DNA of 64,000 nt from Tetragonia tetragonoides (GCA_038025085.1 CM076146.1:12462001-12526000), one strand, 5' to 3'; numbered from the stretch's first letter, positions 1 to 11,019 are shown. The notes: generated by a model not told the origin, from the letters alone. A program made the numbers and translations.

Positions 1-137
1 GGCGACTTCTTTATTTGCAAATTGTTATTCCCCATAATTAATTTAAATTGCATATTGACGTATTATTTAAGAACCATTAATTCCAATCCAAAGATTAAAT
101 TCCGCCACGGAGCGCCGGAGAGGCGAGGGTTCTTACA
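1..137 (+). repeat. E1 5' LTR, 3'-terminal part only
   Basis: Nearly identical to 12441-12577, the end of the 3' LTR, including the shared terminal stretch GAGAGGCGAGGGTTCTTACA. The rest of this LTR lies left of the window. Confidence 0.9.
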
Positions 138-158
138 GTGGCAACTCAACTAGGGATA
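138..158 (+). other. E1 primer-binding site (degenerate)
   Basis: GTGGCAACTCAACTAGGGAT directly follows the LTR end. It is a mutated form of the PBS of E2 (GTGGCGACTTCACTGGGGAT on the minus strand at 53050-53069). Position and similarity support the call; the tRNA species was not determined. Confidence 0.7.
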
Positions 159-1156
159 ATTAACAAGAGGGTGTAATTCGAACACTTATCCATGTCAATA
201 ATTTATTTTAGCTCTTTGGTTCAATTACCATATGTGTTTACTTTTTTTGCTTTTGCATCCATATGATTCATATTGCATGCGTTATCATCGAAAAATGTCG
301 AAAGATATCACCACTCCATAAACAGGATTTACCCTTTGGAGCATTGTCTATGACTTAGGCCGATGACCCACTAGGTCCGAATCACCTTTGCACATAGTCG
401 TGTTCCGCCCCATGGCATTTACATGTTTCCATTCGAGATGTGTAAAATGGTATGTGTAGTTTTACTATGCATCCCATAGATGACAAAACGCATCCAGTCG
501 TGGATTACCATATCCAACCATATATTGTGTCAAATATTGCAATAGTCCCATAGTCCATATAAAGGTGCTAATTGATTTATTTGCCATATTATGATTGATT
601 GTTTTCTTGTTATGTGATTAGTTTTCATAGAATATTAGGACTAGATCCCCTCTTAGGATTTCTTTTTGAGTCCTGGTTAGGGAAGGTTTTCCTTTTGTTT
701 GCTTGTGCGTTTTGTCAAGTTTACAAATAGAGTCTAGGATCTTTTCTTTTTAGGAAGTAGAATCCCTGTATGACTCCGATGACGCTAGTGACCATATTAG
801 GAAGACGTTCCTCTCCATATGAATTAGATTGCATGCAAATAATATATTCCCGTCAATGATCTTTCAGAAAAAAAAAAAAAAAAAGAGTCTTACTTATTTC
901 TATGCAAGTCAATAGTATATCTTCTTTCCTTAAATTAGGGAATTTCATCCCATATGGAAGTCAAGAGTACTTTTTATTCTAATAAAGTCGAGAGATCATT
1001 GACTAGAATATACTATTTACATAAAATCGCGTCTTTCCCAAAGATCACCATGTTGAGGATTAGTACTAGATTCTCTTCCCACATTTGTTTTAAAATAAAA
1101 TCTTTATTCTGTGGAGTTTTCCATTTACTTCCTACTTTCTTAAGCGAGCCTTTTTT
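159..1156 (+). other. E1 untranslated leader
   Basis: About 1 kb between PBS and gag with no convincing reading frame. A poly(A) run lies at about 869-884. The open frame at 954-1403 overlaps gag in another frame and has no family signature, so I do not call it. Confidence 0.6.
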
Positions 1157-2572
1157 ATGTCAAGAATTGGTAGGAGTAAAGATCCCGGTCCTAGGAAGTG
1201 GGAGAGGAACGAGTCCAGCAAGAAATTGGTCCGCAAGTTGTTGTTCGAACCTTCACCGCAAGCACAGTTCGTGGGCCCCATTTGGCTCGATTACCTATGC
1301 ACACCGCCACTGTCACCTCAAGCCTCGCCACCTAATTCACCTAAGTCCTCCATTTCTGGAGATGCTGAGAAAACCGCTAACCAAAAGATGGATGACCTTT
1401 TAGCCCAAATGGTCGCCATGAATGCTAGATTCACTGATATGGAAGCCCGTGTCGCTAAGTTGGATCCCCCTACTAAGGATGATGATCAGCCCAAGACCAA
1501 CGAGGAAAAGGCTGAGCCCTCCACTAAAGAGGTCCAAGAACTCCAAGCCAATCTGAATAGGCTTGAGTCTGTTTTAGGCAAAAGTCGTGTCTTCAATGAC
1601 ATGATCATCAATTCTGAAGGCTATGCTCCACACATCAAGGAAAAATTTCCCACTAAGTTTTTCATGCCTAAAGTTCCCACGTTCAAAGGAACTGATGATC
1701 CACAAGATCATATTAGAGTCTTTACCACTGCATTGGGCCTTAGAGGCATTAAACAAGAGCTGTATGTTCACCTCTTTCCCCAAATCTTGGACCCTGCTTT
1801 CAAGGCCTGGTTCTTCAAATTGCCCACCCAAAAATTGCAAAAATGGGAAGATTTATCCACCTTGTTCCTCGAGAGGTATGCCGACAATGTCTTGCCTCCC
1901 ATGACATTGAGAGAATTGGATATCACCAAGCACGGTGACAAAGAAGGGTTCACCAATTTCGTGAGAAGATGGAGAACTAAGGTCGCTGAAATGATTGATC
2001 GCCCATCTAAAAGGGATCAAATTAGAATGCTAGTCCAAAATTTGGCTTCTGAGTACCGCGAACACATGAAGTTTCAACCCATAACCACTTATGCCCAAGT
2101 AACTGAAGTAGGCATGGCCATTGAAGATGACCAACTCCAAAGAGGAAAGAACAAGGTCACTTACAACAACAACACAAGTGGTTATAAGGATACGAAATAC
2201 ACCAATACCAACCATGCCTCCACAAGTAGAGGAAATGAAGTGAACGCCATTGCTGACAAGCGTCCAAGAAGGTTTACTCCCCTCGGAATGCCTTATGTCA
2301 AGGCCCTAGACAAATTAGTCAAAGGATACTATCTACACCCGATTGGGCCTACTCCCGATCCACCCGTAGAGAAAAGATCACCATATTGGAACGAGTCTGC
2401 ATTCTGCAAATACCATAGGGGGCGTGGACACGATACCGAAAAGTGTTACACTCTCAAGGAGAAAATCCAGGATTTGTTTGACAATGGCACTATAGCATTG
2501 CCTAAAGACGCGCCCCTACCCAGTTATAACAATAATCCCCTTGGGAACTCTTTCGCCATCGACATAGAATAA
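1157..2572 (+). CDS. gag: E1 gag (capsid and nucleocapsid polyprotein)
   Basis: 471-codon open frame. Gag packages the element RNA into virus-like particles in the cytoplasm. Visible parts: a basic N-terminus with SSKKLVRKLLFEP, a Pro/Ser-rich linker, a short coiled coil near residues 75-140 (heptad-like MDDLLAQMVAMNARF), the plant retrotransposon gag core near residues 170-300 (FKGTDDPQDHIRVF, WFFKLP, LFLERYAD), and a zinc-knuckle variant CKYHRGRGHDTEKC near residue 416. The ATG at 1157 is chosen because the same N-terminal block recurs in the E4 gag at 15220. The frame ends with TAA at 2570-2572, and pol continues in the same frame, so gag and pol were probably one polyprotein. Confidence 0.85.
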   Translation: MSRIGRSKDPGPRKWERNESSKKLVRKLLFEPSPQAQFVGPIWLDYLCTPPLSPQASPPNSPKSSISGDAEKTANQKMDDLLAQMVAMNARFTDMEARVAKLDPPTKDDDQPKTNEEKAEPSTKEVQELQANLNRLESVLGKSRVFNDMIINSEGYAPHIKEKFPTKFFMPKVPTFKGTDDPQDHIRVFTTALGLRGIKQELYVHLFPQILDPAFKAWFFKLPTQKLQKWEDLSTLFLERYADNVLPPMTLRELDITKHGDKEGFTNFVRRWRTKVAEMIDRPSKRDQIRMLVQNLASEYREHMKFQPITTYAQVTEVGMAIEDDQLQRGKNKVTYNNNTSGYKDTKYTNTNHASTSRGNEVNAIADKRPRRFTPLGMPYVKALDKLVKGYYLHPIGPTPDPPVEKRSPYWNESAFCKYHRGRGHDTEKCYTLKEKIQDLFDNGTIALPKDAPLPSYNNNPLGNSFAIDIE

Positions 2573-5500
2573 GGGTTTGATCCATCCTATCTGATCACTC
2601 CTGTTGGGCAGGCCATACCACCATACCCAAGCCCAAGGCCCATGCTGGACATTTGTGGCCTTTGGGATAGCGATGAGGAGGATAATGGATCCTATACTAA
2701 TCCAGAAGACGTATTGACTCCTCAAGTCCATGACATAGCTACTGGCAAAGCTTGGTATGATATCTCCGATGATGAGAAAGAAGAAGATGATAAAGCTCTA
2801 AAATACCGCACAAGATCAGGACGCCAGTTCAGGCACGAAAATGTCTACATGGACCCATCCCAAATCCAACCCGTAGAGCCTGTAACGATCCCAAATAGGG
2901 ATCCGGCCCAAAGAGAAATAGCTCAAGAGGATGATGGGACCAACATTCTCAAACAATTACAAAGGACAAAAGCTGACATATCCATCTGGCAATTGCTGAC
3001 CACTTCTATCACTCATAGAAGGGTCGTGTTAGAGGCCTTGAATGCAACCACCATTTCTCCAAACGCCACCCTTGAAGAGGTAGTTAACCTCCTGGTCCAA
3101 GGAAAGTCATCCACACCCGCCACCTTTTCTGATAAAGGCCTTCCACCTGAAGGTATCCACCACAACAAAGCCCTTTATCTGACCATAATTTGTCAACAAA
3201 GACAAGTCCCTCTGACTTTAGTAAACAATGGCTCAGCTGTAAATGTGTGCCCTTTGAGGACCGCTGAACACCTCAAAATAGATTGCAACAACCTCGCGCA
3301 TTCCGCACAAGGACTGAGAGCTTACGATAATTCCAAAAGAAACGTCTTGGGCACCTTCTCAATGAACATCAATATTGGGCCAATCGAGAAAATGGTCCAG
3401 TTCCATGTAATTGATATTCCAGCCATCTTCAACCTACTTTTAGGAAGGCCCTGGTTACATGGGATGAATGCCGTAGCTTTAACCCTGCACCAAAAGGTAA
3501 AACTATCCTTGGCAGGATCCACGCTGGAAGTCTGCACTGATACTATGGTAGCCCAGATTGAAAAAGCTCCAATCCTAAAGATAGAGCATAATGAGCAAGA
3601 TGAGGAGTTATGGGGCTTTGAGAAGATAACCTTCATTGAAACAATAGAGCCCACACTCAATGTGAATGCTCTACTCAGAAAGCAAGGCCACTTTCTAGGC
3701 ACCACTCTGGGCCCTCACCCCAAGGTAGTTCAAACCTGCTGGAACACCAAGATCAAAAACGATCTATTTGGGCTAGGCTACAAGCCCACAAGGCAAGAAG
3801 TCCGAGCTTACATATCCAAGGAAATGGCTAGGAAAAGAGTCGGCGCGGCCAACAAGCCCGTTCCATATAGCATGGATCCTTATCCCCTCACTCTCAATGG
3901 GCAATTTCTTCAAGAAGGCGACCCATATCCTTACTACAGATTCCCCGAACCATACACGATCAATGGGATCCTAGTTCCAGGCTTTGAGGCATTTCAAGAC
4001 TGCTTCACCATGAATGAAGACACACACATACCTCCTGATGAGGAACGATCCACTAAAGATTGGGCTAATGACATCGCACACAACGAGTTTGGGCTACTAT
4101 TTGGCGAAGAACGTTGCCAATACGACGAGACAACAAACGAACTTCCCCTTACTGTGCTTTTTAACGAAAGGTTCGACCCGTCCAAGCTGATCGCCCCAAT
4201 CGGGCCCGACCGCACCACCTGGAAGCACGAGAAGAGGTGGACTCCAGTCGAGGGAGCCAAGTACAAGTTCACGATTCGCAACGGTCCTACAGAAGGGCCC
4301 AATTCTTATTCTGAGTCTAATTCCGAGTCCGAGTCTGATTCTGAGTCTGTTACCCTAGAAGTGTCGGGTAGTCCACCCCAGTCTATTCCTGCTGTTGCTA
4401 AGGTCCTTAGTGATGACCTCATTGATGTATTGTCCGCTTCTATTAATATTATGAGTGTCGATTTTTCTAACTCGGATTGCCTCATTGCTAATAATTCAGA
4501 AGATATAACGGAATCGCCAAAAGAAGTCATTAAAGCATTAATCGAACATGAGCGAAAGACTTCAATAGTCGATGAAACAGAGACAATAAATATCGCAACT
4601 AATGACGAGCCTCGCCATGTGCAAATAGGCTTGTCTTTAACATCTAATGAATGCGAACAATTCGTAACACTCCTAAAGAATTTTACGGATGTTTTCACTT
4701 GGTCCTACAAGGACATGCCCGGCATAGACCGCAACATTGCCCTGCACAACATCCCGTTAAAGCCCGACTGCAAACCTGTCAAACAAAAGTTAAGAAGAAT
4801 GAAGCCAGAATGGGCTCTTAAGATCAAAGAGGAAGTCCAAAAACAACTAGACGCAGGCTTCATAAAAGTGGCCAATTACCCCAATTGGGTAGCCAACATC
4901 GTCCCAGTCCCAAAAAAGGACGAACGGGTCCGAATGTGTGTAGATTTTAGGGATTTGAACAAGGCAAGCCCAAATGATGACTTTCCATTACCCCATATAG
5001 ATGTTCTAGTAGATAATACTACTGGACACGCCCTCCTATCGTTCATGGACGGGTACGCAGGATATAACTAGGTCCTGATGGCCAAAGAGGATGAAGAGAA
5101 AACCACTTTCATCACGCAATGAGGCACTTATTGCTACACAGTAATGCCATTTGGGCTTAAGAATGCAGGAGCCACATACCAAAGAACTGCGACAACCCTG
5201 CTCCACGATATGATGCATAAAGAGGCTGAAGTTTACGTAGATGACATGATCATAAAGTCTAAGGACAGGGAAGGGCATGTACTCTCACTTCAAAAGTCCT
5301 TCGATAGGCTTAGAAAGTACAATATGAGGCTTAATCCAAAAAAGTGCGCATTCGGAGTTACATCCGGTAAACTTCTAGGATTTATCATAAGGACTAGACG
5401 GATCGAAATTGATCTATCCAAGATCAAAGCCATAATAGACATGCCACCACCAAAAACAGAAAAAGAAATAAAAGGCTTTTTAGGGAGGATCAAATACATT

Positions 5501-5718
5501 AGCAGGTTCATTTCCAAGTTGACCATCACTTGCGAGACCATATTCAAGAAACTCAAAAAAGAGGTAAAGACAGAATGGGACGAACAATGCCAAAAAGCCT
5601 TTGACAAAATTAAAGCCTATTTGTCCGAACCACCCGTTCTAGTACCGCCCACTCCTAGCATGCCTCTAATCCTCTACCTTACAGTCACGGAAACGTCAAT
5701 GGGGGCCATGCTAGCCCA
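2573..5718 (+). pseudogene. pol: E1 pol, protease and reverse transcriptase part (broken)
   Basis: Same frame as gag, interrupted by TAG at 5069-5071 and TGA at 5120-5122, both inside RT. An acidic linker with TRSGRQFRHENVY precedes the aspartic protease. Its active-site block reads VNNGSAVN (3221 on), so the catalytic Asp expected in this family is Asn here. NLLLGRPWLHGMNAVALTLH closes the protease. RT shows MCVDFRDLNKASPNDDFPLP, FMDGYAGYN, VMPFGLKNAGATYQ, the catalytic YVDDM (about 5234) and LGRIKYISRFIS. The frame then passes directly from the start of RNase H (AMLAQ) into integrase sequence, so RNase H is missing. The two stops fit CAG to TAG and TGG to TGA changes. Confidence 0.88.
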
Positions 5719-6400
5719 AGAAATCATCAGTGATAATGGGTCACACTTCATAAAAGAAGTAATTGAGCTTTTAAGCCAGTTTAAGATCCAGCATTGAAAG
5801 TCGTCTGCCTACAGGCCGCAAACTAACGGCGCAGTAAAAGCAGCTAGCAAAAACATTAAGAAAATCATCGAAAGAATGTCCGAGAATTATCATGATTGGC
5901 CTGACAAGTTGCCATTCGCACTTTGGGGTTACAGAACGTCGGTCCGCGCATCGACGGGAGCAACGCCATACTCTTTGGTCTACGAAATGGAGGTCATATT
6001 GCCAATTGAGTTAGAGGTCCCATCTCTACGGATCGTTTTAGAAAGTCAAATTCCAGAAGTGGATTGGGTCCAAGCCCGCTATGACCAATTAGTCTTACTA
6101 GATGAGAAAAGGTTTACAGGATTTGCACACAACGTAAGAATCTATCAAAGGAGACTAACCAAGCACTTTAACCAAAGGCTCAAAACGAGAGACCTTAAGG
6201 TTGGAGATTTGGTACTTAAAGAGGTAAGGGCCAATGTCACTGACCCAAGAGGCAAATTTAGACCCAACTAGTTAGGCCCGTTTATTATTACAAAGATCTT
6301 AATGGGTGGCGCCGCCTAGATTGGCAGATTTGGACGGGATCGAATTTAGTCAATGGATAAACATGGATCAATTAAAGAGGTTCTATGCTTAGGTAAGACA
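5719..6400 (+). pseudogene. pol: E1 pol, integrase C-terminal half (truncated)
   Basis: Begins in the middle of the integrase core at EIISDNGSHF, which holds the second catalytic Asp; the zinc-binding N-terminus and first Asp are deleted. A TGA lies at 5795-5797, then SSAYRPQTNGAVKAA (the catalytic Glu position reads K, where E2 has NGAVEAA), KLPFALWGYRTSVRASTGAT, SLVYEMEVILPIELEVPS and the C-terminal DLKVGDLVLKEV and DPRGKFRPN. TAG at 6268-6270 precedes LGPF, and further stops follow. This segment is fused in frame to the RT, which indicates an internal deletion of roughly 2 kb. Confidence 0.85.
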
Positions 6401-6501
6401 CCCAATATAGCACTTTCGAGAGGCCCATACAAGGCTACCTAATCCCGAAAAAAAAAACAAAAAAAAACGGGATTTAATGTTAAAAAAAAAGCGGATAAGA
6501 A

Positions 6502-6560
6502 CTACGAGCGGCCTGATTCCCCTAAAAGGATACGTAGGACAACCCAATTGCAATTCGGCC
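6502..6560 (-). other. Conserved post-pol motif, E1 copy
   Basis: Read on the minus strand it contains TCCTACGTATCC, then GGGAATCAGGCC, then CTCGTAGTTC. Closely similar blocks lie just past pol in E2 (48903-48952) and E3 (30917-30975), always antisense to pol. Function unknown. Confidence 0.7.
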
Positions 6561-6922
6561 CGACCCCTTCATCATATTCGCGTTCAAAAGTTGTTAAAAT
6601 ATATGCATATAATAAACACAAGGTTGCAATATTAAAATGAGCATGTCTCCATAAATAAAAATAAAGTCCAATACAAAGACTTGGCAATTCCCAAAATATT
6701 AAGGCAAAAATTAAATCTAAATCTAAGAAGGGGCGCATCACCCTTATTGAATTTAAAGCAAATAAAAGACAATCCTAAGCTAGACATGCTCCAAAAGAGT
6801 ATTTCCTTAATAGACTACTCCGTAGCTTCGGTGGTAGGGACTGCATCCTCCATGGGCTCATCTACCTTTGGGCCTTCCACTTTGCGTTCCTTGGGAGCCC
6901 ATCTCTCTCGAACCAAAGGCTC

Positions 6923-8358
6923 TTATTTTTCAACCTCTATTAGAGGGACGCTTGAGGAGGCCTCATGATCATTGGCCCGAATTTGGGGCTCCGCTTGCGG
7001 TTTGGTAGTAATCTTTGCTAAAGCTTTCTTGGCCTTCGGGTTGAGGACACTTTTCACATGCTTCACTCCCTTTTGCTTACCCTTCCCTTTAGGATCATTA
7101 GGGTTGGAAAGCCTTAAGCTATCCTTTTGACCGATTGGGCCTTAAGATCGCCCTGTTCGGATTTCCTACATGCACGACGGCCCTCCGCGGTCTTACTGTC
7201 CATCCAAGCCTCATAAGCCAAAGATATGGCCGTAGGGGCCTTGATGTGAGGAATAGTCCACTTAGGGCGACGATCCCATGCACACTCCCAGGATCTCGCC
7301 ATGCTAATTGTTAAAGCCCGTGTAGAAGGAGCAACACTATCCTTTTGTGGGATAATTTGGCGTTTCCCATATTGCCGCATGATACGGCTAGGAAATATGT
7401 AAGTCAAGTTACGAAGGCTAAGGACTCGATAATATCCCGTTTACTTGCTACATCCGATTGCGGATTTTAGGCCCCACCACTTGACATTCCATCTTAGCAA
7501 AGGGCAAGCTTTAAGGTACCCGCACCATTCATCAATGGTGGATTCATAATAAAGCCTCCGACGAGTAGGAAACTGCTTTGGTTGATATTTGAGCGCATTA
7601 GCCGGCCTCTCAATGAAGCACATATGCTCCAGGAGCCATATCTACAAAAAGAAAAACAACAAGGCAAAACATAAATTTAGATATCCATTAAAGATTCAAA
7701 CTTTATCAAAGCAATTTATTCAAGCACTCACTTGAAGGAGAAGAGGGCTGCCCGTCCATCCGCCAGGCGACGACTCTTGTTTCTTGCGGTCCAAGCAAAT
7801 TAAAGTTTCACCAAGAACAAGAGACATAGGGGTAAAATCGTTTTGAATTTGCTCAACAATTCTTAGCATACAAGTTTTACCATTATTACCTCCACCAACA
7901 AAGAGGTACCTATGCAAGAGACATAAGATAAAAGCACGTCTATAATACGTCTCATCGCGATCATCCCTTACCTTAGGGAAAAAGAGGTCAATCACACCAT
8001 TGAGGTCTAGCTCACCGCTCCTAGCAACGGAGGAGGCTTGTGTTGGGGAAAGGCCAAGATACCTTTTATAGTAACCTTCAAGGTTGGCTCCGAGCCATGG
8101 AGTAGCGGGAGCTTGATCATGAGGGAATCCAAGTGTGGCGGTAAATTCTTCGGGAACAGGGCACAATTCATTATACCCAAATATAAAAACATGAAGTTTG
8201 TCATCCTAAAATTCAACGGCGGCCTCGAGAATTTTGCAAACGATTTGAAGTTGCTTCTAGTGGAAGAGAGCATTCAAGCGGAAAGGCACAAGTCTCATCC
8301 TCTCCTCGGGGGTCATATATTGTAACCACTTATCAAATTTAACTTCAAAGCTTGTCAT
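6923..8358 (-). pseudogene. E1 antisense accessory gene, DUF7745-like, with an intron
   Basis: Starts at ATG 8358 (MTSFEVKFDKWLQYMTPEER) and runs antisense to pol. Matches to the better copy in E2 are AFILCLLHRYLFV, LVLGETLICLDR, GSPLLLQ, WWGLKSAIG and FPSRIMRQYGKRQIIPQ, followed by WTIPHI and a Lys-rich tail (about 7080-6925). Apparent defects: a frame change around 8170-8270, an in-frame stop at about 7441-7443, and a frameshift near 7110. A 90-bp GT-AG intron (7642-7731) splits the GSPLLLQ block from IWLLEH. The family is a plant domain of unknown function often found in retrotransposons and distantly like the plant mobile domain. I infer a nuclear or nucleic-acid role only from the basic tail. 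Confidence 0.68.
7642..7731 (-). other. Putative intron in the E1 antisense gene
   Basis: On the minus strand the exon ends CTCCTTCAA, the intron starts GTGAGTGC and ends TTTTTGTAG, and the next exon starts ATATGGCTCC. Removal is phase 0 and restores LLQ followed by IWL, exactly the continuous sequence at the same place in E2 (about 47980). Length 90 bp, U-rich near the acceptor, typical for plants. Confidence 0.75.
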
Positions 8359-8535
8359 GGTTGAAATCTAGATTAATGGGGAGGTTTCTCTCTCTAAGAA
8401 GCTCTCTATTACTAGTAAATTATGAAGGTGATGTCCCAAAACCGGACTAACCCAAGGCTTATCTAGGGCTCGCACGAAAAAGACGAAAAAATAAGGCAAC
8501 CCGTCAAAAAGGGGCTTCAGCGACCCCGATAGTGT

Positions 8536-8640
8536 AGCCAAGGCCCAGCGGCCCAGCCGCTGAGTTTGAACGGCAGGCCGTAGAGCCCCAGCGGCAGAGT
8601 CTGGCGGCCCCTATTTTCGCCCTTGCTCCTTCGCGCGTGC
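8536..8640. promoter_or_regulatory. GC-rich palindromic module upstream of the E1 antisense DUF7745-like gene
   Basis: Contains the near-perfect palindrome CAGCGGCCCAGCCGCTG (8546-8562) and CGGCAGGCCGTAGAGCC (about 8573-8589), which matches CGGCAGGCCGCAGAGCC in the E1 3' LTR at 11421 with one mismatch. It stands about 180-280 bp upstream of the minus-strand ATG at 8358. A promoter role is inferred from position and from the same arrangement in E2. Confidence 0.55.
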
Positions 8641-9226
8641 CGCTGGACGCCTCCTTTTGGCCGTCGGGCTATTTTCTCGAGACAGCCCTCTTTTCTCCGA
8701 TTTTGGACACTTTCCTTAACGGTTTTGGGACTCCAATTTGGCTCAATTTCCTATTTTCGCTATTATTCTATTTTCTATTATTTTCCTATTATTTATGGAA
8801 GCTCCACAATTCCTTATTTCTTTTTGGATGATTATCATCTTTTCCTTTTTATGTCTTTTTATTAATCCCTTTTTACTTATTATTTCATTTCATTTTTGCA
8901 CCCCTTTCCTTTTTTTCATTTTTTTTGGGGGCATAGGGTACACCCAATTTTAACTTTTTGGCTGTACCATTTTTTGATACATGGCTATTGCTTGTGCTTT
9001 TGCTTGACTACTTGTGCATTCGCATTCAGCGTAATTATATGTAGGGACCAATAAATAAGCAATATTTACAAGCAAAGTCCGAATGTTTGTTCAACACAAA
9101 TGTTCAGAATGTATTTCACACAAATACATTATCATAAAAATCATCACCCACACTAGCATCCGTACGGAGCACCTCAAAGTAATCCTCCGATCTCCGCGGC
9201 TCGTCACCAAAGATCGACGCCACGAC
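8641..9226. other. A/T-rich spacer in E1
   Basis: Between the antisense DUF7745-like gene and the last exon of the PMD remnant. Long T-rich stretches at 8730-8960; I see no coding signature. Confidence 0.5.
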
Positions 9227-9795
9227 CTAGCTACGGTTAAAGGAAGAATGTCGGGCAAGCTCTCGGTACGAGCACCCCTCCCCAGCATAACTCGAATCAT
9301 ACCCCCACGAAGAACGAGGAGGCATGGTAGGCATCATAGAAGCAGAGACAGGAGGCTGGTAATAAAGACCGCCATATGAAGGATATCCCGCATACCCGGG
9401 ATAAGAAGGATACATCGGCATAGGCATAGGAGTAGGCTCCACAAACGGAGTCATCCTACTCCCACCAGGACGGTCTGTCCGATGTGCAGGCACACTCTCT
9501 CTCCTAGGATTCTCCCTCTGAGGGCTCCTCTCGCGCGAAGGGTTACGCTCAGGAGAGCTCATCATCTAACAATACTACCTGTCTTGACCGACGAGGAAGG
9601 GGTCGACGGTACTCAACCTGCAGCCCACCAAATATATAAGATACATTTCTCAAAGCATGTAACTTTGAAAATGCAAAATCAAGTTTACCTTGTCCAAGTC
9701 AACTCTTGAGCAAGTACCCCTCGAAAGAGCTCGAGATATCCAGGACTTCACGGCATGCATCATCCTGAAGACTTTCCCGGTCTGCTCACGGTCAA
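9227..9795 (-). pseudogene. E1 antisense plant-mobile-domain gene, last two exons only
   Basis: Minus-strand exon at about 9795-9689 reads REQTGKVFRMMHAVKSW and matches the penultimate exon of the E2 gene (NREQTSQIFKLIHLLKK). It ends at a GTAAAC donor (9688). The intron ends GTTAG before ATG 9565, and the last exon (9565-9227) encodes a Ser/Arg-, Pro- and Tyr-rich tail (MPMYPSYPGYAGYPSYGGLY) that ends at a stop. The E2 gene likewise ends in a low-complexity Ser/Pro/Tyr exon. The conserved PMD core is absent, presumably deleted. The identification rests on matching exon order and position, not on the core domain. Confidence 0.6.
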
Positions 9796-10315
9796 GTTAC
9801 GCAAAGAAAAGTCAGTACAAGCATGCAAAACGACAAAGCATCGCACATATTGGTAAAATTACGAGTTTACCCCTGGATGCCCAACTGGAAGAGAAAGGCC
9901 CTAGATGTCCTCATCAAGGTCCTCCGTCATGGGGACTTCCCCCTAACACTCCTCCCGCACCTCGGTCCTCCTACTCCTCTTCCTTGCCAATTTTGGAGTC
10001 ATGAAGAAGGATGAGCAAAGCAAGCAAGAACAACAAGCAAAAATGGAGAAGACAAGATTTTCTCTCTCCAAGGGTTTCAAAAACCCACACTCAAATTTAC
10101 CCCAAATTTGTGAGAAATCACAAATAAACTTCAAATTATGCAAAGATTATGCAAAAGCAAGCAAATACAACCAAAAAGGAGCAATTTGAGCAATTTTTAG
10201 CACGAAATGAAGTTTGGGAAACAATGGAGGTAGGGAGAGAGAATCTCGAATTTTTGGGGAAGAAATGACCCAAAATTCGGCTCTCCCCAAATTAAACCCC
10301 ATCCGCGCCTCTGAA

Positions 10316-10490
10316 CCGGCCCCGCGGCTCGGTTCAAGGCCTCCCAGGCTCAGCGGCTCAGCCGCTGGCCCTGGCGGCCAGGCCGCGCGGCCCCTCTCAA
10401 CACCCCCGCACTATCATCTGAGCCGCATAGCAGGCCCGATAAGGCTGTGCAGCGCTCGGCGGCCCTACGCATGGCCGCTGAACCTCTTTT
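10316..10490. promoter_or_regulatory. GC-rich palindromic module upstream of the E1 PMD remnant
   Basis: Contains CAGCGGCTCAGCCGCTGG (10351-10368), a near-perfect palindrome, and CTGGCGGCCAGGCCGCGCGG. It is the same kind of sequence as at 8546 and in the LTR at 11407. The PMD remnant lies downstream on the minus strand. The open frame at 10214-10630 across it looks like a by-product of high GC content. Confidence 0.5.
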
Positions 10491-10655
10491 CTCTTCCGCC
10501 TCTCACCGGGCGGGCCAGCAAGTTCAAATTCCGCGCGAGATTGCATTTCTCGACCGTTAGAAGACCGGGAGATTCAGGCATGTCACCCAAAATGACTTTT
10601 TTGCCCCCACAACTTGGTTTCCTATCCTAGGGACCCGGTATCATCTATTTTCGCG

Positions 10656-10882
10656 GGCACAGGCATCCCATCTAGTTTTTGCAGGCACAGGCACTTTTTT
10701 CAATTTTTTGCAGGCACAATTTTCCAGGATATATGCATCACTGAAGCAAAGCTATGCAACGCTCTTCGATGTTGAGGCTACTAAAATTAGCTTCACGTTG
10801 GCACCCGCAAAGAAGAGCTACGCAACGCTCTTTGACGACGAAGCTATGAAAATTAGCATCGCGTTAGCACCCGCAAAGCAGG
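10656..10882. repeat. E1 3' UTR tandem repeats
   Basis: Three copies of GCAGGCACAGGCA-type sequence at 10656-10720, then two 66-bp units starting at 10751 and 10817 (each begins GCTAYGCAACGCTCTT and ends GCACCCGCAAAG). Such arrays just upstream of the 3' LTR are typical of Tat-lineage elements. Confidence 0.75.
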
Positions 10883-11002
10883 TAACCCTGACCACAGGCG
10901 GTCAACAGCCTACTCCTTTCTTTCTAACATAAAGCACTTTCAAACAAAAAAAAACTTCAGGCATTTTTAGCAAATACTTTGACCTTCGCTTTCACAAGCT
11001 CG

Positions 11003-11019
11003 GCCAAAGTGGGGGCTTC
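11003..11019 (+). other. E1 polypurine tract
   Basis: GCCAAAGTGGGGGCTTC immediately precedes the 3' LTR start TGTAGACACC at 11020. E3 has the related minus-strand sequence GGCCAATACAAGGGGTATC before its LTR. This is where plus-strand DNA synthesis is primed. Confidence 0.8.

Noticed and set aside
954..1403. 149-codon frame upstream of and overlapping gag
   Set aside because: Overlaps the gag start in another frame with no similarity to the E4 or E2 leaders as protein.
10214..10630. 138-codon plus-strand frame
   Set aside because: It crosses the GC-rich palindromic module, has no family signature and lies in a known retrotransposon noncoding region.
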